Assembly (NCBI GenBank): GCA_050485405.1
Contig: JBJHBI010000018.1
Location: 1 to 64,000, forward strand
DNA from: Saliniramus sp050485405
GTDB taxonomy: Bacteria > Pseudomonadota > Alphaproteobacteria > Rhizobiales > Beijerinckiaceae
DNA: 64,000 bases
Direction of reading: 5' to 3'
Shown here: positions 51,368 to 60,014 of the stretch, one piece after another
Position numbering within the stretch: position 1 is the first letter of the stretch
How the letters are laid out: each line of letters opens with the position of its first letter
Position numbers and translations under genes: made by a program
The notes under the pieces: generated by a model
Database searches by the model: none
What the model was told of the DNA's origin: nothing
What the model saw: the letters and a program-made list of their open reading frames with translations, nothing else

Positions 51368-51877
51368 ATGGACGGACAGGCCCTGCGCGCGCTGCAAGCG
51401 CCGCTCAAGCAGCAATATCGCGACGATGCCGATGCCGCGCTGATCACGCTCTCCGCCAAAGGCTCGATCGAGGCCGAGGGCATCGCCTGCAAGGTCGATA
51501 CGGCCCGCGCCATGGCCGTGGCCGGCCTGCACCCGGCGACCGGCGGCAGCGGAGCCGAACTCTGTTCGGGCGACATGCTGCTCGAAGCCCTCGTCGCCTG
51601 TGCCGGCGTGACGCTGAAGGCGGTCGCGACCGCGCTCGGCATCGAACTGCGTCGCGGCGACGTGATCGCCGAGGGCATGCTCGATTTCCGCGGCACGCTC
51701 GGCGTCGACAAGGAAGCGCCGGTCGGTTTTCGCGAGATCAATCTCACTTTTGATGTCGAGACCGATGCCGATCAGGAGCAGCTCGACCAGCTGCTCAAGC
51801 TGACCGAGCGCTATTGCGTCGTCTTCCAGACGATCAACACCAAGCCCGCGCTCAACGTCACGATGAAGCGGGGTTGA
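51368..51877 (+). CDS. OsmC family protein
   Basis: The 169-residue protein has the OsmC/Ohr fold with its two cysteines in VACAGVTLKA and RYCVVFQT, which in characterised members form the thiol peroxidase site. AAAGGA lies before the ATG at 51368. It is 53 bp after the importer ATPase on the same strand, so it may be co-transcribed. The substrate could be an organic peroxide, but many OsmC relatives are uncharacterised. Confidence 0.87.
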   Translation: MDGQALRALQAPLKQQYRDDADAALITLSAKGSIEAEGIACKVDTARAMAVAGLHPATGGSGAELCSGDMLLEALVACAGVTLKAVATALGIELRRGDVIAEGMLDFRGTLGVDKEAPVGFREINLTFDVETDADQEQLDQLLKLTERYCVVFQTINTKPALNVTMKRG

Positions 51878-52289
51878 GAGGCTTGATACGCGGCCTTCCG
51901 CCCTTCGCGCCGTTGGCGCGGGCGGCGGAGGCCTTCGCAGCGGAAGTTCTGCGCCCGGCCTCGCGGGCGAGCGCCTTCGTCATCCAGTCGCGGGTGCCGA
52001 AAATTCCCGCCACGAGTGCGGGAACATAAAGATCGACGTCGAGGCGGGGCCAATGCAGGTTGAACCCCATCCCGTCGATTTCGATCACCGCAAGCTCTTC
52101 TGCACCTGCCCCGGCCAGATCCTCAACGAGATTCACGGGGAAGATGTAGGCGCAGCCGTTCATCAGTTCGACGGCGACCCGCGCGCTCTCGCGATCATAG
52201 CGTGCCGATACCGCGCGGGGCTCGTTCGTCAGCATGGCACGGCCCCTGGCCTCGGCTGTCTCGAGCTGGGCATCAGTCAGATTTGCCAT
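51858..52289 (-). CDS. DUF2442 protein with basic AT-hook-like tail
   Basis: The 143-residue protein has a DUF2442 core (about 25-100): SARYDRESARVAVELMNGC, then a FPVNLVEDLAG turn and HWPRLDVDLYVPAL. The tail is Lys/Ala-rich and ends GAKGGRPRIKPL; GGRPR resembles an AT hook. A GGAG site precedes the ATG at 52289. It overlaps the upstream DUF4160 gene by 17 bases and the OsmC gene by 20 bases on the other strand. In pairs with DUF4160 it is the likely DNA-binding antitoxin. Confidence 0.85.
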   Translation of the reverse strand: MANLTDAQLETAEARGRAMLTNEPRAVSARYDRESARVAVELMNGCAYIFPVNLVEDLAGAGAEELAVIEIDGMGFNLHWPRLDVDLYVPALVAGIFGTRDWMTKALAREAGRRTSAAKASAARANGAKGGRPRIKPLNPASS

Positions 52290-52521
52290 GGATCCGCTCC
52301 CATTCCGCGAGAAATTCATCCCGGCGCGCTTCGACCTCGTTCATAAGCCGTCGCATTTCGGTATGTTTGATGCCGACAAATGACACCAGTTCGGGCTTCC
52401 CGTCGGCACCGACCAGATTGATCTTCGCCTGCCCCGGCCCCGTAATATGGATATGCGCCGGCTCATGATCAGCCGTGTAGATCACGAACCGAAAGCCGTG
52501 GGCGCGGTGAATGACGACCAT
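52273..52521 (-). CDS. DUF4160 protein, toxin-antitoxin-like partner of DUF2442
   Basis: The 82-residue protein has the DUF4160 pattern FVIYTADHEPAHIHITGPG, with the HxxAHxH cluster, then a short strand and helix region. DUF4160 genes are nearly always followed by DUF2442 genes and are predicted as toxin-antitoxin pairs; I know of no settled biochemical activity. The promoter probably lies in the small gap to 52577, which has the AT-rich TGATAATAACCTAACGGAT. Confidence 0.85.
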   Translation of the reverse strand: MVVIHRAHGFRFVIYTADHEPAHIHITGPGQAKINLVGADGKPELVSFVGIKHTEMRRLMNEVEARRDEFLAEWERIHGKSD

Positions 52522-52576
52522 TCACTGATAATAACCTAACGGATGGGTTACCTCAAGGCTCAGCGCCCGATCCGCC

Positions 52577-53089
52577 TCAGGATCCGAAGACTTCCGCGCA
52601 GCGTGAGAACGAGAAGCCGCGCCCCTCGGTGTCGCGGCTGATGCGCACCTGCTCGATGATGCCCTGTCGATCGACGGAGAGCTGCGCTTCGCAGACGAGT
52701 TCGACCCGCTCGGCCGGGCGCACGATCACATCCTGGGTGATGCCGGGGAATCCGAAGGAGGTGGAGGTCGTGGTCGAGCGCGTCACCGTCCGGCCCGGGC
52801 CGGGATGGGTGGTGCGTGAACGGGTATGCGAGGAGCCGATCCTCTGCCCGCCGACGGTGGTGCTGCGGATCTGTGCGGGCCGCGTGAAACTGTCTTCGCC
52901 GCCGCGCCAGGTATAGATCGTGCCACCGGACGAGAGCGCGTATTCCGAGACGGGCGGGCCGTGCATCACGAAGAACGAATCGACCGGCTGCCCGATCCAC
53001 TCGCCGCGTATCTCCTGCGCGACTTCCTGCGTCGTCTGGCATGCCGACAGACCGACCGCCGCAACGGCCACCAACAACAATTTCTTCAT
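52577..53089 (-). CDS. Hypothetical lipoprotein
   Basis: The 170-residue protein has a lipoprotein signal (LLLVAVAAVGLSAC, Cys17). A small domain follows at about 25-75 (GEWIGQPVDSFFVMHGPP and a TIYTWRGGE turn), like short outer-membrane lipoproteins of the SmpA/BamE-like or YgdI type, although I cannot assign one. A Ser/Thr/Arg-rich linker (75-110) and a C-terminal domain with two Cys (VCEAQL and FSRCAEVF) come next. It is probably in the periplasm. It stands alone. Confidence 0.75.
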   Translation of the reverse strand: MKKLLLVAVAAVGLSACQTTQEVAQEIRGEWIGQPVDSFFVMHGPPVSEYALSSGGTIYTWRGGEDSFTRPAQIRSTTVGGQRIGSSHTRSRTTHPGPGRTVTRSTTTSTSFGFPGITQDVIVRPAERVELVCEAQLSVDRQGIIEQVRISRDTEGRGFSFSRCAEVFGS

Positions 53090-53424
53090 GATTTCCGCTC
53101 CCCCCTCGTCGCAGCGACATTACCGAAGGGGAGCCGCTTCACAAGCAGGGAAATACGGCAGACTTAACGATTTTCGAAGTCGCATTGGCGCGCTCGGATC
53201 AAGCGAACCGCCTAAGCCTTATCCGGATGGCAGCCCCGCCGGGATTTGATACACGACGTTATGTGCAGTGCAAAAGAGGGAGCGTCGTATGAGCGGAAAT
53301 GCCGATAATTCCGCGCTCACCGGCAAGGTCGGGCTCGTCGTGAACGCGAAAGCCGGTGCAGCCGCTCGCCATATCCGCATGTAGAGTCGGCACGTAGCGC
53401 TGTCGCCCATGAAAGAGGCCGAAG
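53090..53424. other. Intergenic region before the MaoC-phosphotransacetylase gene
   Basis: This 335-bp stretch separates the lipoprotein gene from the phosphotransacetylase gene. It contains the 31-codon frame listed separately and should hold the promoter of the downstream operon and that of the lipoprotein gene. The minus frame 53219-53410 shows no family features. Confidence 0.4.
53289..53384 (+). CDS. Possible 31-residue leader or remnant peptide
   Basis: A 31-codon frame begins with ATG eight bases after GAGGGAG, a good ribosome site. Its sequence (SALTGKVGLVVNAK, then basic residues to HIRM) recalls the opening of short-chain dehydrogenases such as enoyl-ACP reductases, but it stops at once. 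It could be a gene remnant, a leader peptide for the next operon or chance. It ends 40 bases before the MaoC-phosphotransacetylase gene. Confidence 0.25.
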   Translation: MSGNADNSALTGKVGLVVNAKAGAAARHIRM

Positions 53425-54828
53425 ATGGATTACATCGAAAACCGCACCTTCGACGAGATCACCGTCGGCGACAGCGCCGAGATCACCCGCAGCCTCACCC
53501 GCGAGGATATCGATCTCTTCGCGGTGATGTCGGGCGACGTGAACCCGGCCCATCTCGACGATGATTACGCGCAGAAGGGCCATTTCCACCGGGTCATCGC
53601 CCACGGCATGTGGGGCGGGGCGCTGATCTCCGCCGTACTCGGCACCCGCCTGCCCGGACCGGGAACGATCTATCTCGACCAGTCCCTGCATTTCAGCGGC
53701 CCCGTCGGCATCGGCGACACCATCACGAGCAGCGTCACGGTGACGGAGAAAGATGCCGGGAACGGGCACGTCACGCTCTCCTGCCGCTGCGTCAATCAGA
53801 AGGGCGACGTGGTCATTTCCGGCGAAGCGCGCGTGCTCGCCCCGCGCGAGAAGGTTCGCCGCCCCCGCGCCGTCCTGCCGGAGGTGACGCTGCATGCGCC
53901 GAGCGCGCGCTTCAAGGCGCTGATCGAGCAGACCCGCACGCATGATCCGCTGGTCACCGCCGTGGTGCATCCCTGCGACACGCTGAGCCTCGACGGTGCG
54001 GTACGCGCGGCACGTGCGGGCATCATCACGCCGCTGCTCGTCGGCCCTCAGGTGAAGATCGCCGCGGCGGCGCGCGAGGCCGATATCGACATCGGTGAGT
54101 TCGAGATTATCGACACGCCCCATTCCCATGCCGCCTCCGAACGCGCCGTCGCGCTCGTGCGCGAGGGCCGGGCCGAGGCGCTGATGAAGGGCAAGCTGCA
54201 TACGGACGAGTTGCTCGCAGCCGTCGTCAGCCGCACGAACGGGCTGCGCACGGATCGCCGGCTGAGCCATATCTTCGCCCTCGACGTGCCGAGCTATCCG
54301 CGCACACTCTTCGTCACCGATGCCGCGATCAACATCGCGCCGGATCTGGAGGTGCTGCGCGACATCGTCCAGAACGCGATCGATCTCTGCCGGGCGCTGG
54401 GAACCGACGCGCCCCGCGTCGCCCTGCTCTCGGCGGTCGAGACGGTGACGGGCCGGCTGCCCTCGACCCTCGTCGCGGCGGCGCTCTGCAAGATGCATGA
54501 TCGCGGCCAGATCAGCGGCGGGCTGATCGACGGGCCGCTCGCCTTCGACAACGCCATCTCCCCCGCCGCCGTCAAGGCCAAGGGGATCAACTCGGCTGTC
54601 GCGGGCCAGGCGGATATCCTCGTCGCGCCCAATCTGGAGAGCGGCAACATGATCGCCAAGCAGCTGATCTATCTCGCCGGCGCCGAATCGGCTGGGATCG
54701 TGATCGGCGCGCGCGTGCCGATCATGCTGACCTCGCGGGCCGACAGCGCCGATTCCCGCCTCGCCTCCGCCGCGCTGGCCCAGCTCTATGCGCGCCGCAG
54801 CGACGGCCTCAAGGGTGCGGCGGAATGA
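53425..54828 (+). CDS. Fused MaoC-like enoyl-CoA hydratase and phosphate acyltransferase
   Basis: The 467-residue protein joins a MaoC hot-dog domain (about 10-140, with the catalytic DVNPAHLDDDYA and HGMWGGALIS) to a phosphate acetyl/butyryltransferase domain (about 165-467, with VHPCDTLSLDGAVRAARAG and GQADILVAPNLESGNM). The second half makes acyl phosphate from acyl-CoA. It overlaps ackA by 4 bases (ATGA). The fusion is known in alphaproteobacteria and probably links hydroxyacyl- or crotonyl-CoA to acyl-phosphate metabolism. Confidence 0.92.
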   Translation: MDYIENRTFDEITVGDSAEITRSLTREDIDLFAVMSGDVNPAHLDDDYAQKGHFHRVIAHGMWGGALISAVLGTRLPGPGTIYLDQSLHFSGPVGIGDTITSSVTVTEKDAGNGHVTLSCRCVNQKGDVVISGEARVLAPREKVRRPRAVLPEVTLHAPSARFKALIEQTRTHDPLVTAVVHPCDTLSLDGAVRAARAGIITPLLVGPQVKIAAAAREADIDIGEFEIIDTPHSHAASERAVALVREGRAEALMKGKLHTDELLAAVVSRTNGLRTDRRLSHIFALDVPSYPRTLFVTDAAINIAPDLEVLRDIVQNAIDLCRALGTDAPRVALLSAVETVTGRLPSTLVAAALCKMHDRGQISGGLIDGPLAFDNAISPAAVKAKGINSAVAGQADILVAPNLESGNMIAKQLIYLAGAESAGIVIGARVPIMLTSRADSADSRLASAALAQLYARRSDGLKGAAE

Positions 54829-55991
54829 GCGCGGCCCTGCTCGTTCTCAATATCGGCTCCTCGACGATCAAGTTCGCCCTCTATCCGGCGGAAGGAGACG
54901 GCGTGATCGCGCGGGGGAGGATCGAGAATGTCGGTCACGAGCCGGCGCTCGTCATGAACGATGGTGGCGACGCGCTCGCCGATGCCGCCCCGCCCAAAGA
55001 CACCCCGCATATCCACGATCTGACGATCTGGTTGCTCGAGACGCTTTCCACGCGTTTCGCCGACCGCGAGATCAGCGGGATCGGTCATCGCGTCGTGCAT
55101 GGCGGGCCGGATTTCGCGGCACCCTTGCGCGTCACGCCGGATATCCTCGCCGCCCTCGACCGGCTCACCCCGCTCGCGCCGCAGCATCAGCCGCATAATC
55201 TCGCCGGTATCTGCGCCGCTGAGGAGCTCTGGCCGGACATCCCGCAGATCGCCTGTTTCGACACCGCCTTTCACCATGGGCGCCCGCGGCTTTCGAAACT
55301 CTTCGCCCTGCCGCGCGCGCTGAGCGAGGAAGGCATTCTGCGCTACGGTTTCCATGGCCTGTCCTACGCCCATATCAGCCGGCTCCTGCCGCAGATCTTC
55401 GATGCGAAGATAGCGGCGGGACGGGTGATCGTGGCGCATCTGGGCAGCGGCGTGAGCCTGTGCGGCATGCATGGCGGCGAGAGCGTCTCCACCACGATGG
55501 GCTTCACCGCCCTCGACGGGGTGATGATGGGTACGCGCTGCGGGCAGATCGATCCGGGCGTGCTGATCCATCTGATGCGCGAGAAGGGGCTCGATGCCGA
55601 CGCGCTCGAAAACCTGCTCGGCAAGCAATCGGGGCTTCTCGGCGTATCGGGCATCAGCAACGATATGCGCAGGCTCGCCGCGAGCGACGCGCCCGAGGCC
55701 GAAGAGGCGATCGCATTGTTTACCGCCTCGATCCTGCATCATGTCGGGGCGCTCGCCGCCGATCTCGGAGGGCTCGACGGCCTCGTCTTCACCGCCGGCA
55801 TCGGTGAGCACGATGCCGCCTTGCGCCTGCGCGTGATGAAGGGTCTCGCCTGGCTCGGCCTGATCCCCGACGAAGCGGCCAACGAAGCCCACGGCCCGAT
55901 CATCTCGCATGCGGAAAGCCGCATCGCAACCGCCGTCATTCCCACCGACGAGGAAGCCGAGATCCGGGATTCGCTGCGGGCGCTGCTATAG
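54825..55991 (+). CDS. ackA: Acetate/propionate kinase
   Basis: AckA makes acetate and ATP from acetyl phosphate. The 388-residue protein has LVLNIGSSTIKFALY, GHRVVHGGPDF, FDTAFH, RYGFHGLSYAHIS, and AHLGSGVSLCGMHGG, plus FTAGIGEHD near the end, all ASKHA acetate-kinase motifs. It is coupled to the phosphotransacetylase gene and its TAG stop abuts the stop of the convergent MATE gene (CTATAG). Confidence 0.95.
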   Translation: MSAALLVLNIGSSTIKFALYPAEGDGVIARGRIENVGHEPALVMNDGGDALADAAPPKDTPHIHDLTIWLLETLSTRFADREISGIGHRVVHGGPDFAAPLRVTPDILAALDRLTPLAPQHQPHNLAGICAAEELWPDIPQIACFDTAFHHGRPRLSKLFALPRALSEEGILRYGFHGLSYAHISRLLPQIFDAKIAAGRVIVAHLGSGVSLCGMHGGESVSTTMGFTALDGVMMGTRCGQIDPGVLIHLMREKGLDADALENLLGKQSGLLGVSGISNDMRRLAASDAPEAEEAIALFTASILHHVGALAADLGGLDGLVFTAGIGEHDAALRLRVMKGLAWLGLIPDEAANEAHGPIISHAESRIATAVIPTDEEAEIRDSLRALL

Positions 55992-57464
55992 CGTCTTCTG
56001 CGCTGATCCCGGTCCTGCATGCCCGCGCATGATCTGCGCCGGGCGGCGCGTATCCGGGAGCAGGCCGAGGCGGTCGCGCCGCAGCCAGCGCCACATCAGC
56101 AGAATCGCGACGACGGTGAGCCCGCCGGCGAGCCCCATCCACACGCCCACCCCCGCGAGCGGCGAATACAGCCCGAATCCGACAGCGATCGGCATGCCGA
56201 TCAGCCAGTAGCCGAACGCGGCATAGAGCATCGGGATGCGCGTATCCTGCAAGCCGCGCAGCATCCCCGCCCCCACCGCCTGGGCGCCGTCGACGATCTG
56301 GAAGATCGCGGCCATGGCGAGGAACGAAACCGCGAGCGCGATCACGCCGGCATTCTCGGGATCGCGCAGATCGAGGAAGGCGCTGATCAAAAGATGCGGC
56401 GCGCTGATCATGACGAGCGCGGCGATGCTCATGAAGATCATCGCGATGCCGAAGGCGCTCCACCCGGCCCGGGCGATCGCCGCATGATCGCGCGCGCCGT
56501 AAGCCACGCCGACGCGCACCGTCACCGCCTGTCCGAGGCCGAGCGGAACCATGAAGGCGAGCGAGGCGATCTGGATGGCGATGGTGTGGGCGGCGAGCGC
56601 CTGCGTCGAGATCATCCCCATCAGGAAGAGTGCTGCGGAGAAGATCATCACTTCGAAGAGGATCATCGCCGAAATCGGCACACCGAGCCGCCAGAGCTCG
56701 ATGAATCGCGGCCAATCGGCCCGCCAGAACCGCCCGAACAGCGCATAGCGCCGGAAACGGCGGTCGCGCCTCGCGATCAGCGTCAGCATCACGAACATGA
56801 AGCTCGCCGTCAGCGTCGTGGCGATCCCCGCCCCGTTGAGTCCCATGGCCGGCGCACCGAAATTGCCGAAGATCAGTACGTAATTCGCCAGCGCGTTCAC
56901 CGCGAGCCCGCACAGCGAAACGACCAGCGCGAGGAAGGGGCGCTCCATCCCCGCGAGAAAGAAGCGCAGGGCGACGAAGCCGAGCATCGGCAGAAGTCCC
57001 CATTGCTTGTAGCGCAGATATTCGGCGGCCTGCGCCGCGAGCGCCGGTTCCTGCCCGAGCAGGATCAGGAGCGTCTCCGCATTCCACAAGGCGATCCAGA
57101 TCGGCACCGCCAAGGCCACCGCGCTCCACAATCCCTGACGGAACGAGCGGCGCACCTCGCGCACGGAATGCCGGTTGCGTCCGCGCTCCGCTGCGATCAT
57201 CGCCGAAATGGCGCTGATCAGGCCGAGACTGCCGACAAAGGCGACGAAATACAGGTTGAATCCGAGCGACCCGGCGGCGAGCACCTCCGGCCCGAGCCAG
57301 GCCAGCATGACGACGTCTGTGGCGCCCAGCCCGGTCTGCGACAGGTTGATGGCGATCATCGGCCAGGCGAGCGCGAGCGTCGCGAGAATCTCGCGGCGCC
57401 AGAGCGTTCTCGTGTCACGCGTCTTCGCTGCCGGATCCACCGGCGGCTTTCTGTCCATCGTCAC
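55986..57464 (-). CDS. MATE family efflux transporter
   Basis: The 492-residue inner-membrane protein has about 12 helices in two similar halves, as in NorM-like multidrug exporters: LAWPMIAINLSQTGLGATDV and the matching later half around GVPISAMILFEVMIFSAALF (in two parts). These couple Na+ or H+ entry to drug export. Substrates cannot be told. The ATG at 57464 follows GGGTGAC. It is divergent from the M20 peptidase gene. Confidence 0.92.
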   Translation of the reverse strand: MTMDRKPPVDPAAKTRDTRTLWRREILATLALAWPMIAINLSQTGLGATDVVMLAWLGPEVLAAGSLGFNLYFVAFVGSLGLISAISAMIAAERGRNRHSVREVRRSFRQGLWSAVALAVPIWIALWNAETLLILLGQEPALAAQAAEYLRYKQWGLLPMLGFVALRFFLAGMERPFLALVVSLCGLAVNALANYVLIFGNFGAPAMGLNGAGIATTLTASFMFVMLTLIARRDRRFRRYALFGRFWRADWPRFIELWRLGVPISAMILFEVMIFSAALFLMGMISTQALAAHTIAIQIASLAFMVPLGLGQAVTVRVGVAYGARDHAAIARAGWSAFGIAMIFMSIAALVMISAPHLLISAFLDLRDPENAGVIALAVSFLAMAAIFQIVDGAQAVGAGMLRGLQDTRIPMLYAAFGYWLIGMPIAVGFGLYSPLAGVGVWMGLAGGLTVVAILLMWRWLRRDRLGLLPDTRRPAQIMRGHAGPGSAQKTL

Positions 57465-57665
57465 CCTCCGGGCGCCACCCTACACGCGCCGCCGCCATTT
57501 CGGGCAGGCGTTGTTTCCGTTTCCCGCTCCGAATGCCCGCTCGACCGACGAACCCGCCCGAGCGCAACCCATCCGGCGCCCTTGCCCATTGATTCCCCGC
57601 GCCGCAGGGCTATCCCTCGACGCGATCCAGACACGCCCCGCCCGGGGCAACCGAGGGAGGACGTC

Positions 57666-59063
57666 ATGTCCCGCAAAGAGGCCGTCGCGCGCGCCGAGGC
57701 GCATTTCGATTCCGGTGCCTTCAAGGCCGATCTCGCCCGCCGCGTGGCGATCCCGACGGAGAGCCAGAACCCCGCGCGTGCCGCCGATCTCGCCCGCTAT
57801 GTCGAGGAGGAGATGCGCCCCACGCTCGAGGCGATGGGTTTTACCTGCGAGACGCTGATTCAGCCACCCGGAAAAGGACCCTTCCTCTATGCCGAGCGCA
57901 TCGAGGATCCCGCCCTCGTCACGGTGCTGGGCTACGGCCACGGCGACGCCATCCGCGGCCTCGACGATGCCTGGAAGGAAGGGCTCTCGCCCTGGGAGCT
58001 GGTGGAGCGCGACGGGCTCTGGTACGGGCGCGGCACCGTCGACAACAAGGGCCAGCACTCGATCAACATCGCCGCCTTGCGCGCGGTTCTGGAAGAGCGC
58101 GGCAAGCTCGGCTTCAATGCCAAATACATCATCGAGATGGGTGAGGAGATGGGTTCGCCGGGTCTGCGCGAACTCTGCGCGGCACATCGCGAGAAATTCC
58201 GTGCCGACGTTCTGATCGCCTCCGACGGCCCGCGGCTGTCGCTCTCGCGCCCCACGATCTTCCTCGGCGCGCGTGGCGGCTACACCATGGATATATGGAT
58301 CGATGCGCGCGAAGGCGGTCATCACTCCGGCAATTTTGGTGGGCTGCTTTCGAATCCCGGTATCGAACTCGCCCATGCGCTGGCCTGCATCACGGGTCCG
58401 AAAGGCGAGATCCGCATCCCGGAATGGACCCCGGGAACGATCCCGGATTCGGTCAAGCGCGTGCTCTCGGAGATCGAAGTCAAGGCCGATCCGGGCGGGC
58501 CCGAGCTCGATCCGTGGTGGGGCGAGCCAGGCATGACCATGGCCGAGAAGGTCTATGGCTGGTCGTCATTCCAGATCCTCGCCTTCAAATGCGGCAATCC
58601 GGAAGGGCCGGTGAATGCGGTTCCGCCGAATGCCTGGGCAAGGTGCCAGCTGCGTTTCGTGGTGGGCGTCGACCCCGATGAAATCCTCCCCGCGCTTCGC
58701 CGTCACCTCGATGCGCATGGCTTCGAGCGGGTGCAGATCGCCAAGGCGCGTGACGAGGTCTTCGCCGCAACCCGCCTCGATCCGGACCACCCCTGGGTGC
58801 ATTGGGCAGTGGATTCGATCACCGGCACAACCGGGGAAAAGCCTGCGATCCTGCCCAATCTGGGTGGCTCGCTGCCCAATGACATCTTCTCGGAAATCCT
58901 GGAATTGCCGACGATCTGGGTGCCGCATTCCTATCCGGGCTGCTCGCAGCACGCGCCCAACGAGCACATGCCGATGGCGATCGCGCGGGAAGGGCTCGCG
59001 ATCATGGCGGGGTTGTACTGGGACCTCGGCGAGGCGGGCATTCCGGTGCGCAAGGCCGGCTGA
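57666..59063 (+). CDS. M20 family metallopeptidase
   Basis: The 465-residue protein has the M20 metal site: His92 (GYGHGD), the bridging Asp126 (GTVDNKG), Glu160/Glu161 (EMGEEMGS), an Asp in ASDGPR, and a late His in CSQHAPNEH. Such enzymes are dipeptidases, acylases or carbamoylases; the substrate is open. The frame is open far upstream on the strand opposite to the MATE gene, but GGGAGGA before the ATG at 57666 and homology fix the start. No signal peptide is seen. Confidence 0.9.
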   Translation: MSRKEAVARAEAHFDSGAFKADLARRVAIPTESQNPARAADLARYVEEEMRPTLEAMGFTCETLIQPPGKGPFLYAERIEDPALVTVLGYGHGDAIRGLDDAWKEGLSPWELVERDGLWYGRGTVDNKGQHSINIAALRAVLEERGKLGFNAKYIIEMGEEMGSPGLRELCAAHREKFRADVLIASDGPRLSLSRPTIFLGARGGYTMDIWIDAREGGHHSGNFGGLLSNPGIELAHALACITGPKGEIRIPEWTPGTIPDSVKRVLSEIEVKADPGGPELDPWWGEPGMTMAEKVYGWSSFQILAFKCGNPEGPVNAVPPNAWARCQLRFVVGVDPDEILPALRRHLDAHGFERVQIAKARDEVFAATRLDPDHPWVHWAVDSITGTTGEKPAILPNLGGSLPNDIFSEILELPTIWVPHSYPGCSQHAPNEHMPMAIAREGLAIMAGLYWDLGEAGIPVRKAG

Positions 59064-59460
59064 TACCCGGCCCCCATTTTCCGACGAATCCCATATGCGC
59101 GACAATGCGTCGCGCATATGGGCACCGCCTTTGCAACCCTCGACCCCCATGAAATACCGTTGCAGCACCGGCGCGCGCGGCTCCGGAGCGACCCGCGTCT
59201 GCGGCCCGTCAGCCCTTTCGTTGCGCAGCAGATGCCGATAATACGAGCAAAATTACGCAAAGTAGGTCTTGCACATTGCCCACGAACTGGGCATAGCCAC
59301 TGCGTGAAATTGCGTTCGCCTTTTGGCTAAGACCGGATGCGTGATCTGGCACGGCGGACGCGGTTTGACGATACCGATTTCGTGGCCGCGCCGGTGCGGC
59401 CGCCGCGTGCGGGGCGACACGATCCCGACGCGGTCGTCACTTCCAGATGACGGGGGGAAC
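59064..59460. other. Intergenic region between the M20 gene and the TRAP permease genes
   Basis: This 397-bp region holds a perfect 14-bp hairpin (listed) near its left end. TGCCCA-N5-TGGGCA (59277-59293) forms a second small dyad after an AT-richer piece (59235-59265) that may carry the TRAP promoter. No gene is seen. No DctP gene is here. Confidence 0.45.
59090..59122 (+). terminator. Perfect 14-bp hairpin after the M20 peptidase gene
   Basis: CCCATATGCGCGAC (59090-59103) and GTCGCGCATATGGG (59109-59122) pair without a mismatch around AATGC. It begins 26 bases after the M20 stop codon. No T tract follows on the plus strand, and on the minus strand only GATTCG follows, so the role as terminator is probable but not sure. 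It could also be an operator. Confidence 0.5.
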
Positions 59461-60009
59461 ATGGCGTTTCTCAGAGGTCTGGTGCGCATCATTGATGCCA
59501 TCAACGAGCATGTGGGGCGCGTCACAGCCTGGCTGATGGTGCTGATGGTGCTCATCGCCTTCACCGTGGTGCTGCTGCGCTACGTGTACGGGCTCGGCTG
59601 GGTCGCCATGCAGGAATCCTTCGTCTGGCTGCACGGCACCGTCTTCATGATGGGCGCAGCCTATACGCTCCTGCATGACGGACATGTCCGCGTCGACGTG
59701 TTCTACCGCCCCGCGAGCGCGCGGACCAAGGCGATGATCAACCTGTTCGGCTGCCTCTTCCTGCTGATCCCGATGATGCTGGTGGTGCTGTATTACAGCC
59801 AGGGCTTCGTCTCGCGTTCCTGGGCCCGTTTCGAAGGGTCGAGCGAAGCGGGCGGCCTGCCGGGCGTCTTCCTGCTCAAGACGGTCATTCCGATCTTCTG
59901 CATCCTGATGATCATGCAGGGTATCTCGCTCATGGCGCGCAGCATTCTCGTCCTCAAGGGCGACATGCGCTATGCACCATCCCAAGAAGAACCTCACGAA
60001 GTGGCCTGA
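59461..60009 (+). CDS. dctQ: TRAP transporter small permease (DctQ)
   Basis: The 182-residue protein has four membrane helices (about 20-42, 55-75, 92-112 and 138-160) with the DctQ pattern in VVLLRYVYGLGWVAMQESFV and DGHVRVDVFY. GGGGGAAC lies before the ATG at 59461. It overlaps nothing and ends 5 bp before the large permease. The size and sequence fit the mannitol/chloroaromatic-type TRAP group. Confidence 0.92.
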   Translation: MAFLRGLVRIIDAINEHVGRVTAWLMVLMVLIAFTVVLLRYVYGLGWVAMQESFVWLHGTVFMMGAAYTLLHDGHVRVDVFYRPASARTKAMINLFGCLFLLIPMMLVVLYYSQGFVSRSWARFEGSSEAGGLPGVFLLKTVIPIFCILMIMQGISLMARSILVLKGDMRYAPSQEEPHEVA

Positions 60010-60014
60010 CGGAC

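Noticed and set aside
53219..53410. A 63-codon minus-strand frame upstream of the MaoC-phosphotransacetylase gene
   Set aside because: No ribosome site and no family features. It overlaps the better-supported small plus-strand frame.
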